Positions 36,004 through 43,892 of a stretch of 64,000 nt of DNA are shown one piece after another. The notes beneath the pieces are model-generated. The model worked only from the letters and a program-made list of their open reading frames with translations, ran no database searches and was not told where the DNA came from. The translations under genes and the position numbers were made by a program. The number at the start of each line of letters is the position of its first letter. Positions within the stretch are counted from its first letter, which is position 1. Source of the stretch: Microthrixaceae bacterium (GTDB taxonomy: Bacteria; Actinomycetota; Acidimicrobiia; Acidimicrobiales; Microtrichaceae); assembly GCA_020027475.1 (NCBI GenBank), contig JAHRAZ010000051.1:1-64000 (forward strand), read 5' to 3'.

Positions 36004-37115
36004 AGTCCTTGCGCGGAGTGGGTCCGGTGCAATCCGTTCTCTGGGCGATTGCCTTGGTCGTGCTCATCGTCCTGCCGTTCACCTCGGCTCCTTTCAGGGT
36101 GGAGCAGTACATCACCTGGATGACGATTGCAGTGGCCGCGGGTGGGCTGAATCTGCTCACCGGGTACAACGGGCAGATATCCGTGGGGCACGGCGCTCTG
36201 TACGGTACCGGGGCGTACACCGTGGCGATTCTGGTCACGGATGCCGAATGGCCATTGCTCCCGACTGTGATTGCGGCCGCAGTTGTCTGCTTCATGGTTG
36301 GTGTGATCATTGGTTTGCCGGCGCTGCGCATCAAGGGCCTGTACCTGGCTTTGGTCACGCTTGCGGTGGCGACGCTGTTCCCTCTTGTGATCGAACAGTT
36401 TTCCGATCTCACGGGTGGCAGCGGTGGACTCACGCTCACCAGCGAACAGTTGTACAGGGGCAGTATTCGGGATCGGCGGGTCAAATGGGAATCCCCGATC
36501 GACGGTTTGGCTTCTGATCAGTGGAAATACTTCATATTCCTGGGGATCAGCATCGTCTGCTTCGTTGTGATCGCCGCCATCGTCAAGTCTCGAGTCGGAC
36601 GCAGCCTGGTGGCGATCCGTGACAACGAGACGGCCGCTGAGGTTTCCGGAATCAACGTATCCCGCACGAAAATCATCACGTTCGGTGTGTCAGCGGGGAT
36701 CGCCGGAATTGGTGGAGCGATGTTTGCGCTCAACAAAGGACAGGTTAATCCCACGTCCTTCACCCTCACGTTGTCGATCTACCTCCTCGTGGCGGTCGTG
36801 CTTGGCGGTGCATCCACGGTGATCGGGCCGGCCATTGGCGCAGTGATCTATGGCGTGTTCATCGACGTGATCGCACCGGAACTACCAGAGACCCTTGAGA
36901 GCGCCACACCGCTGATTCTGGGGACGCTTCTGGTCGCGCAGATGCTCATGGCCCCGTCGGGAATTGTCGGCTGGTTCCATGACTTGACCGAAAAAGTCTC
37001 CCGCCGTAGGCAGGGGGGTGGCAAACAGGATAAGAATGTGGATGTCACGGTGACCACACACGAGGTGGTTGCGGAAACAGATCTTGAAACCGATCCAGGA
37101 GGATTCCACCCATGA
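36000..37115 (+). CDS. livM: Branched-chain amino-acid ABC transporter permease LivM
   Basis: 371 aa from ATG 36000, overlapping livH by 4 bp. LivM motifs LNLLTGYNGQISVGHGALYG, GLYLALVTLAVATLFP, and AIRDNETAAEVSGINV are present, with about nine helices. A hydrophilic C-terminal tail of about 45 residues (RRRQGGGKQDKNVDV) is longer than usual. Confidence 0.93.
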   Translation: MKSLRGVGPVQSVLWAIALVVLIVLPFTSAPFRVEQYITWMTIAVAAGGLNLLTGYNGQISVGHGALYGTGAYTVAILVTDAEWPLLPTVIAAAVVCFMVGVIIGLPALRIKGLYLALVTLAVATLFPLVIEQFSDLTGGSGGLTLTSEQLYRGSIRDRRVKWESPIDGLASDQWKYFIFLGISIVCFVVIAAIVKSRVGRSLVAIRDNETAAEVSGINVSRTKIITFGVSAGIAGIGGAMFALNKGQVNPTSFTLTLSIYLLVAVVLGGASTVIGPAIGAVIYGVFIDVIAPELPETLESATPLILGTLLVAQMLMAPSGIVGWFHDLTEKVSRRRQGGGKQDKNVDVTVTTHEVVAETDLETDPGGFHP

Positions 37116-38449
37116 GTACGAATTGGAAGGGACTTGCCGCACTTGGTTGTGCGTTGGTTCTCATAGGCAGTGCATGCGGCCGCGATGATGGCGATGACAG
37201 CAGCAGCGACTCCGACAACGGCGACTCTTCCTCCGAGGAAGGTGCCTTCATCAATCCCAGCGAGGATTGTGATGCCTACGACGGCACCGCCGGCGTGGAC
37301 GGAGACACCATCAAGATCGGGACCATCCGGCCGGCGGACGGCCCATACGCCATCTATGACCAGGTGACCAGCGGGCTTGACGCTTGGGTCGAGTCCACGA
37401 ATGCCAACGGAGGCGTCACCGCCGGTGACGGCAATACCTATCAGATTGAATTGATCAAGGAGAACGACGGCTACGATCCGGGCCGTACTCCGGAACTCGC
37501 CAAGAAACTGGTTGAACAAGAAGGGGTATTCGCAATCGTCGGTGTGATCGGCACGGAGAGCAACAAGGCAATCCGCGATTACCTCAACGACGAGTGTGTA
37601 CCCAATATCGCTCTCGCCACCGGTTCCACCGAATGGGGTCGGGCAGATGAATACCCGTGGTACATCGCGGGTCTTCCGTCGTATGCGACCGAAGCCTCGA
37701 TGTGGGTGGACTACCTCGAAGAGACCAATCCCGATGCCCAGATCGCGCTGTTGTATCAGGATGATGACTTCGGTGAGGCCTACCGGGCCACACTCCAGAA
37801 GGAGATCGAAGGCACAGATATGGAGATATTGGCCGAGCAAAGCTACAACCCGCTCTCGGGTGGGAGTACCGAAGCTGCAACCGTTTCCCTGTCGCAGTCC
37901 GGAGCTGACACCTTCATCGTGGGACTTGGTGGCACACCCTGCCCGGCGACTCTCACCTTCATGCCGGACACCTGGACTCCCGAGACTTTCATCTCGGTCA
38001 CCTGCGGTGGGAACACCGCACTGTCGCTGGCAGGCGGTAAGGACGTCGGTGTCCTGCTCGCGCAGGCCGTGTACGAGCCGGGAGATCCCGCCGATCAGGA
38101 CCAGCCCGCGGTTCAGGAGTTCATGACCAACGGTGCTGCCGGTGGACTCGATGAAGGCCAGCTGACCGGCGGAATCTCCTCCGTGGGTTGGAGCTTCGGT
38201 GCTCTGTTCGGTGCCGGCCTGGAGGAATCCGACACGGTGGATCGCGCGGCCATCATGAACACGCTGTTCTCCCTCGAGGACGCTTCGTTCGGCCTCATTC
38301 GCGATGAGATGGACATCACCACCGATGGTGGAGAGGACCCATGGCCGCTCGAGGGATTCCGAATCGTTTCCCGCACTGCGGACGGCAGTTGGGAAGAAGT
38401 GATGCCATTCAACAACAAGAACGGCGAGTCCAACGAGATCGCCGGCTGA
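37112..38449 (+). CDS. livK: ABC substrate-binding lipoprotein (LivK type)
   Basis: 445 aa from ATG 37112, overlapping livM by 4 bp. A lipobox (LIGSAC) is followed by a Ser/Asp-rich tether. The periplasmic-binding fold shows GTIRPADGPYA, IVGVIGTESNKA, and LYQDDDFGEAYRA. The ligand may be branched-chain amino acids, amides or urea; family alone does not decide. Last gene of the operon. Confidence 0.88.
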   Translation: MSTNWKGLAALGCALVLIGSACGRDDGDDSSSDSDNGDSSSEEGAFINPSEDCDAYDGTAGVDGDTIKIGTIRPADGPYAIYDQVTSGLDAWVESTNANGGVTAGDGNTYQIELIKENDGYDPGRTPELAKKLVEQEGVFAIVGVIGTESNKAIRDYLNDECVPNIALATGSTEWGRADEYPWYIAGLPSYATEASMWVDYLEETNPDAQIALLYQDDDFGEAYRATLQKEIEGTDMEILAEQSYNPLSGGSTEAATVSLSQSGADTFIVGLGGTPCPATLTFMPDTWTPETFISVTCGGNTALSLAGGKDVGVLLAQAVYEPGDPADQDQPAVQEFMTNGAAGGLDEGQLTGGISSVGWSFGALFGAGLEESDTVDRAAIMNTLFSLEDASFGLIRDEMDITTDGGEDPWPLEGFRIVSRTADGSWEEVMPFNNKNGESNEIAG

Positions 38450-38521
38450 CCGAACCCCGTTGGCCGGAGAACCCTGCCGGCCTGATCAACTCGCTGGTCT
38501 TTGACCAGGTGATCTGAACCC

Positions 38522-38576
38522 GCCGCCCTGCGGACCTCACCGATTGGTGGGATCCGCAGGGCGGCTGTTCGGTTTT
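38522..38576 (+). terminator. Rho-independent terminator after livK
   Basis: A 13-bp perfect stem (38522-38534 with 38553-38565) is followed by TTCGGTTTT. It lies between the convergent livK and HEAT-repeat genes and may serve both. Confidence 0.85.
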
Positions 38577-38577
38577 G

Positions 38578-39270
38578 TCACGACTCTTGCGGGGGCGCCA
38601 CCGGGTCCTCCGGGGGTGGTACCGGGTCCTCCTGGGATGGCGCTGGGCCGCCCAACTCTTCGCCCTGTTCGATGGCGAGGAGATCTTCGGCCGCTTGGCG
38701 AACCTGAAGATCCCGGTCCCGGGTCAGCTCGCGCAACATCTCGGTGGCCAATGGGTCGGCGAAAGCAGCGAGACTCAGTACCGCTCGTCGCCTGACGGGT
38801 GCTTTGTCGCCGCAGCCCGCCAACACAGCGTCCAGACCCGCCGGATCCTGGAGAGATCCGAGGGCTGCCACGGCGGACTCGCGGCACAACGAGTCCGGGT
38901 GATTGCGGGCCATCTTTGACAGGGCAGCTACCACTGCGGGACTCGATTTCCGCTCCCCGAGGGCGAAGGCGGCCTGCTCTGCGACACGGTCGTGTGGGTC
39001 CTGGAGCAACCCGAGGAGGCCCCGAAGCGGATGGGTCCAGCGAGCAGCCGTTTCCGCTGCCCGCAGCCGAACGGCTGGATCGGTGTCTGTTAGTGCAGAC
39101 TCGAGATCTGTCCGGGTCAGCTTGTGGAGTCGGTCCACCGCGGCGACAGCGGAGGCCCGGACGAAGCCGTCGGCATTGCTGAGTCCGGCTCGCGCGGTGA
39201 TTTCATCGCCGGTATGGCCTGCGAGGACCACTATGCGCCTTTCCGAATCGGAAGAATCAGTGCGGGACAT
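38578..39270 (-). CDS. HEAT-repeat protein
   Basis: 230 aa. Four or five HEAT-like helical repeats, each with the pattern VRxxAxxAL (DGFVRASAVAAVDRL, PAVRLRAAETAARW, DRVAEQAAFALGE, SLCRESAVAALGSL, APVRRRAVLSLAAF). The last 25 residues are an acidic Pro-rich tail with a duplicated EDPVPPP/EDPVAPP unit. Probably a protein-interaction scaffold; the partner is unknown. Confidence 0.78.
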   Translation of the reverse strand: MSRTDSSDSERRIVVLAGHTGDEITARAGLSNADGFVRASAVAAVDRLHKLTRTDLESALTDTDPAVRLRAAETAARWTHPLRGLLGLLQDPHDRVAEQAAFALGERKSSPAVVAALSKMARNHPDSLCRESAVAALGSLQDPAGLDAVLAGCGDKAPVRRRAVLSLAAFADPLATEMLRELTRDRDLQVRQAAEDLLAIEQGEELGGPAPSQEDPVPPPEDPVAPPQES

Positions 39271-39432
39271 CAGATCCCTTCGTCGAGAGTCTGCTGATTC
39301 GCTGATGGGTCCTGCGAGTACGGAGCAGGGTTTTGGAATCCTCAGGCGGAATGGGGAATACTCCTTTGGAATGGGAAGGCGAAGCTCGGACTCCTACAAT
39401 GACCGGGCAGCGCACCGCATCGGAGGAACGAA

Positions 39433-39942
39433 GTGTCGCACATTGTGATCTACAAGGGTTCAGACGGAAACACTGCTTACCGCGAGTGTGACGGTGTCGA
39501 ACAGGCAGCGACCATCGTGGAGGGCCTCCGAAACGAGGCGGGCATCGACGACGCACGTATCTGCTCACTCCGCGAAGTTCCCTTCCAGATGCGTCCGGCC
39601 TACCGGGTCGAGATCGCAACTGACGGTGCAGGTCAGGCTCAGGCAGCCGCGCCCGGTGCGGCCTCGGAATCCGCTCCCGTGGCGGCCCCTCCGCCTCCAG
39701 CTGAACCGGCCGCAGTCGCAGCGGCCCCTCCGCCTCCAGCTGAACCGGCCGCTGCCGAGCCTGCAATCGAAGCGGCTCCGCCGCCCCCTGCTTCTTCCGA
39801 GGCACCTTCGGCGTTCAGTGCTTTCTCGGCAGATCCCGCTCCACCGGTTGCAGAACCAGCGCCTCTTCCGGAGCCTCCTGTTGAGGACACGGCTTCCGGG
39901 GAGGAGCCAAAGCCGGCACGCCGCGGGCTGTTCGGCCGATAG
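39433..39942 (+). CDS. Small protein with N-terminal domain and Ala/Pro-rich tail
   Basis: 169 aa from GTG 39433 with GGAGGAAC upstream. The first 65 residues (HIVIYKGSDGNTAYRECD onward) form a small alpha/beta-looking domain I do not recognise. The rest is Ala/Pro/Glu-rich with a nearly exact 42-bp duplication encoding AAPPPPAEPAA twice, ending in a basic motif (RRGLFGR). No signal peptide. Divergent from the HEAT gene. Confidence 0.6.
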   Translation: MSHIVIYKGSDGNTAYRECDGVEQAATIVEGLRNEAGIDDARICSLREVPFQMRPAYRVEIATDGAGQAQAAAPGAASESAPVAAPPPPAEPAAVAAAPPPPAEPAAAEPAIEAAPPPPASSEAPSAFSAFSADPAPPVAEPAPLPEPPVEDTASGEEPKPARRGLFGR

Positions 39943-39985
39943 GGCATCTCGGTAGAGGTCTCCGAGGCCGGGTGGCGATGGCCCA

Positions 39986-40342
39986 TCAGGCGACCACAAG
40001 AACAAAACCAACAATGATAATGCTCAGGATCGCGCCCAGAACCACGGCCGTCCCCACTGCGCCCAGAAACAACATTGCCGCCGATCGCAGGCGGAGGCTC
40101 CAGCGGACCCGAACGGCTGTGGAATCCGGGTGATTCAGGGTGTGCGTCGCAACGGCGGCGCCTTCGGTGCGGGGAATCTCGCTGTGGGCGGACTCAGAGA
40201 TACCCGGCTCGAGCTGGTTCGCGCCCTCGGAGGATCCCTCGGCCGTGGCAGGCTGGGGGACCGGTCGCGGACCGAATAAGGCGTAGCCGAATACTGCGGC
40301 CGAAAGAATCACCAGAAGAGAGCCGATGAGTAACGCAGACAT
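39986..40342 (-). CDS. Small two-helix membrane protein
   Basis: 118 aa from ATG 40342. One helix at the N-terminus (ALLIGSLLVILSAAVFGYAL), a hydrophilic middle, and one at the C-terminus (AVVLGAILSIIIVGFVLVVA). No family recognised. Its start codon region overlaps head-to-head with the start of the PDZ protease gene on the other strand by 17 bp. Confidence 0.55.
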   Translation of the reverse strand: MSALLIGSLLVILSAAVFGYALFGPRPVPQPATAEGSSEGANQLEPGISESAHSEIPRTEGAAVATHTLNHPDSTAVRVRWSLRLRSAAMLFLGAVGTAVVLGAILSIIIVGFVLVVA

Positions 40343-41522
40343 AACGTCTGGAAGCGTATCCCCTGACGAAACCAATGATGAGCCCGAGAGCCCGACGGGG
40401 CACGACGGGTCGGTCGACAACGATGACCCGATTCCGAGAGTGGGTCACAGAAGACTGCTCGGACGGTCACTGTGGTTCTGGGGAATCGGCCTCGTTCTGG
40501 TGATCGGCCTTCTCCTTGGCGGTCTGTTCATTCCCACCCCGTACGTGATCCTCGGGCCGGGATCGGTGCGGTCTGCCGAAGACCGGGTGGAGATCCTTGG
40601 CGGGGAGTTCTTCACCGACGACACCGATGTGTTGTTCACCACGGTTCACATTGATGACGCGACTCCCTTCGGGCTGATCCGCGGCAACCTCGACGACGCC
40701 ATGGAGATCACTTCCCGCGACGAGATGTTCCCTCAGGGCCGGGACGAGACGCGGCAGGTGAATCAGCACGCAATGGACTTCTCCAAGTTGGTGGCCACAC
40801 GGGAGGCACTGCTCGCGCTCGGTCGCGACGCCGAATTCGCGGCCGACGGGGCCACTGTTGTCGGCGTGGTGGAGGGAGGTCCCGCGGAGGGTGTGCTGGC
40901 ACCCGGGGACACAATCGTGGAAGTGGATGGCGAGGCGGTGGCTCTGCCATCCGACCTGACCGAACCACTCGCTCAACGGGTCCCCGGTGAATCCGTGCAA
41001 GTAACTGTGGAGCGGACAGCGGTTCCCGACGGGGAGTCGGCGGCAACCGAAGCAGTTGAAACCACCACAGAGACCGTTGTTCTCGGCGCATCCGAAGAAG
41101 AGGAACCTCGTCCGATCCTGGGAGTGCAGATCCAGCCGGCTTCGCCGCGCATCGAATCTTCGGTGGAGGTGGAGGTTGACTCCGGGCGGGTCACGGGACC
41201 TTCCGCGGGACTCGCCTGGTCTCTGGCGATCGTCGATCGGCTTACCGAGGAATCATTGACCGGCGACCGCGATGTTGCCGTGACCGGCGAGATTCTCGAC
41301 GGTGGTCGTGTCGGCGCCATCGGCGGGGTCACCCAGAAGGTTGCAACCGTGAAACGCAACGGCGTGGACGTGCTGCTGTATCCCGCGTCCACATCGGCGG
41401 CCGAGCTTGCCGAGATGGAGCGCATTGCCGGCGGTGAAGTGGAATTGGTGCCCGTGGCCACACTTGCTGAAGCTCTGGAGTACCTGGATCCGTCCGGATC
41501 GGTGTTGCGTGGCGCCGCATGA
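40326..41522 (+). CDS. PDZ plus Lon-type protease domain protein (YlbL family)
   Basis: 398 aa from ATG 40326. One membrane helix (FWGIGLVLVIGLLLGGLFI), then an extracytoplasmic PDZ domain (VVGVVEGGPAEGVLAPGDTI) and a Lon-like serine protease domain. The catalytic Ser is in TGPSAGLAWSLA and the Lys in GGVTQKVATVKRNG. YlbL-type proteases cleave membrane or envelope substrates in Gram-positives. A later start is possible given the head-to-head overlap with the minus-strand gene. Confidence 0.87.
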   Translation: MSNADITSGSVSPDETNDEPESPTGHDGSVDNDDPIPRVGHRRLLGRSLWFWGIGLVLVIGLLLGGLFIPTPYVILGPGSVRSAEDRVEILGGEFFTDDTDVLFTTVHIDDATPFGLIRGNLDDAMEITSRDEMFPQGRDETRQVNQHAMDFSKLVATREALLALGRDAEFAADGATVVGVVEGGPAEGVLAPGDTIVEVDGEAVALPSDLTEPLAQRVPGESVQVTVERTAVPDGESAATEAVETTTETVVLGASEEEEPRPILGVQIQPASPRIESSVEVEVDSGRVTGPSAGLAWSLAIVDRLTEESLTGDRDVAVTGEILDGGRVGAIGGVTQKVATVKRNGVDVLLYPASTSAAELAEMERIAGGEVELVPVATLAEALEYLDPSGSVLRGAA

Positions 41523-41582
41523 GGCTGAACTCTCACCGATGAGTCCCTCATCGGAGGACTCTGACTCCGTAGCATTCCCTCC

Positions 41583-43829
41583 ATGAGCGATGCCATTCCT
41601 GATTCTCCACAGCTCGAGCCGTCGGACCTTTCCCAAGCCACTTTCTCGCGGACCCGCAAAGGACTCGAACCGGCGCAGGTCCGTTCCCTCCTAGGACGCG
41701 CCGAGGATGCCCTTCGAGTCTGGGCATCACGCGATTCGATCATGAGCGAGCAGCTCGATGACATGCGCCGCCGTCTCGAGTCTGCTGAAGACCTTGATGA
41801 GGCAAAGGTCACCGAGCTGCTCGGTTCGCAGACGGCGAGGATCATTTCAGCGGCCCGTGAAGCATCGGCCGAAATCCGTTCGGTGGCTTCCGAAGAAGCC
41901 GCGGCCTTCGTCGCCGAGTCACAGGGCCGTGCCATTGAGGCCGCCGAGAAGCTGCAAGGTGACGCAGAAGCAGCTTGGGAGTTGGCCTCGGCTGCGAAGG
42001 ACACAGCTGTTGAGGAAGCATCCCTGATACTTGCCGAGGCGAAGGCACAAGTTGAGACGGAACTGGGCAATGCCAAGGAGTTGGCGGATCAGACTCTTGA
42101 TGACAGTAGGCAGGCCGCAACGGAGTTGGCTGAGCGATCCAGGGAAAAGGCGGATGATCTGATCTCGGATGCGCAGAGTCGACATGATGAACTGATTGCT
42201 GCCGCCAGTTCGATATTCGAGGAGAACACTGTTCGTGCCGAGGAAGCAGCCACTGCGATCCGCAACGAAGCCGAACGTTCTGCAGAAGCACTCCGGGCTG
42301 AGGCTGAGGCCAACCTGGAGCGGGCCAATTCCGAGGCATCAGCTCACGTGGAGGCCGCCAGGGACAGGGGCCGGGAGATGTTGGCCGAAACCAAACAGGT
42401 TCGGGAACGCATACTCCTGGATCTGGCAACCCGTCGACGGACGGTGAAGCAGAAGATGGAAGCCGCTCGTGCGGCCCGGGGAGTAATCGTCGAGTCGATC
42501 CGTACAATGTCGGTACGTCTCGAGGACACCTTGGCCGAAGTCGCCGAATCCGAGGTCGATGCCGAGCGCGCTGCTGACGTTGCGGGGGCTGGAGTGCTCG
42601 ACGACTTGGAGAACTTCGTCGACGCAGTGGCGGCCGACCTCGATGTCTCTCCGGGCGAGTCTGTGGACACCGAGACCGTAGACACTGAGATCGGCGAGTC
42701 TGTGGACACCGGGCCTGCGGAGTCGGCGGACTCGGCGCCAGAACAGGGACCTGATCCGGCTGCTGCCGACGGTCCAGAGCGCGGCGAAGTCGACTCGGGG
42801 GAGGCGGTGCTTCCCCAGGGTATGAGTGATGAGGAGCCTGCCGGGAATGCTTCTGTCCACGACATCTTCGAGAAAATGCGTGAAAGCGAAGAGATGGGTG
42901 ACCTCGATGATCTTGAAGACCTCGATGATCTTGAAGACCTTGATGACGCCGATGGCCCTGGTGATGCCGATCACGCCGATGACCTTGACGACAACGATGG
43001 TGATCACCCGGATGACTCCAATGGGTTGCCGGCCGATGTGATTGACCTGACTCCCGAACTCGCCGGCGGGCAGGGTGACGCTCACCTGGATGAGGAACAG
43101 GCGGAATCGCAGGGCGATGGTTCGGTGACCACTCTGGCCCCGCCGACTCCCAAGGGCGACTCCGAGGTTCTGGACCGCCGCGACGAATTGCTTGCTCCGT
43201 CCGAAAAGTTGATGGCCCGAGCCTTCAAGCGCTTGATCAACGATGAACAGAATGAGGTTCTGGACCGAGCCAGGCGCGTGAAGCGGGGGCGCATCGATCT
43301 GGATGACCTGATGGGTCAGATGGAACCGGCCACCTTCGCTGATGCACTCGGTGATTCGTTCTTGTTGTCCGCCGTTGCGGGAGCGCAGATGTGGTGTGAG
43401 ATGACCGGTTCCGACCAGCCTCATCTCGGTCTCGAGCAGGTATCAGCTTCGTTGGAAACCCAACTTCAGGATCTGTTCGAGTTGCGACGGATCCAGCTTC
43501 GCGGAGTTCTCGACCAACTCGATGAAGACGGTGAGGACTCGAGCGCGCTTGTGGATCGCCTTCGCGCGTCATACCGCGACATGCGGAACACCTCGATTCC
43601 GGAGTACGCGGCTGACCTGTCGATTTGTGGATTCACTGAAGGCACAGTGGTTGCCGCCGGTTCCGATGCACAGTGGCGTTGGGTGCCCGACAACGGTGGT
43701 ATCCCGTGTTCGGATGCAGAAGACAATTCCCTGGCGGGGATGATCCCGTGTGGAGCCGAGTTCCCCACCGGTGATGATCGGCCGCCGGGGCATTCCGGTT
43801 GCCGCTGCATTCTTGCCCCCGGGAACTGA
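41583..43829 (+). CDS. DivIVA-like coiled-coil protein fused to a phage MuF-like C-terminal domain
   Basis: 748 aa from ATG 41583. The N-terminus FSRTRKGLEPAQVRSLLG resembles the DivIVA/Wag31 membrane-binding segment. About 250 residues of Ala/Glu-rich coiled coil follow, then a strongly acidic Asp-rich linker with short repeats (DLEDLDD), and a helical C-terminal domain. The last 45 residues (RWVPDNGGIPC, IPCGAEFPTG, PPGHSGCRCILAP) match the Cys/His cluster that ends Mu gpF/SPP1 gp7-type phage head proteins. No phage genes are nearby. I infer a cellular scaffold that captured this domain. Confidence 0.65.
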   Translation: MSDAIPDSPQLEPSDLSQATFSRTRKGLEPAQVRSLLGRAEDALRVWASRDSIMSEQLDDMRRRLESAEDLDEAKVTELLGSQTARIISAAREASAEIRSVASEEAAAFVAESQGRAIEAAEKLQGDAEAAWELASAAKDTAVEEASLILAEAKAQVETELGNAKELADQTLDDSRQAATELAERSREKADDLISDAQSRHDELIAAASSIFEENTVRAEEAATAIRNEAERSAEALRAEAEANLERANSEASAHVEAARDRGREMLAETKQVRERILLDLATRRRTVKQKMEAARAARGVIVESIRTMSVRLEDTLAEVAESEVDAERAADVAGAGVLDDLENFVDAVAADLDVSPGESVDTETVDTEIGESVDTGPAESADSAPEQGPDPAAADGPERGEVDSGEAVLPQGMSDEEPAGNASVHDIFEKMRESEEMGDLDDLEDLDDLEDLDDADGPGDADHADDLDDNDGDHPDDSNGLPADVIDLTPELAGGQGDAHLDEEQAESQGDGSVTTLAPPTPKGDSEVLDRRDELLAPSEKLMARAFKRLINDEQNEVLDRARRVKRGRIDLDDLMGQMEPATFADALGDSFLLSAVAGAQMWCEMTGSDQPHLGLEQVSASLETQLQDLFELRRIQLRGVLDQLDEDGEDSSALVDRLRASYRDMRNTSIPEYAADLSICGFTEGTVVAAGSDAQWRWVPDNGGIPCSDAEDNSLAGMIPCGAEFPTGDDRPPGHSGCRCILAPGN

Positions 43830-43892
43830 ATCCTCGGCGGCCTGAACCGGCCGCGCATTGGCAGGCACCGCAAGGCTCTATCGTGGTGCGTT

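Noticed and set aside
41583-43829. Remnant prophage around the MuF-like domain
   Set aside because: Neighbouring genes are cellular (YlbL protease, UPF0182) and no terminase, portal, capsid or integrase gene is seen.
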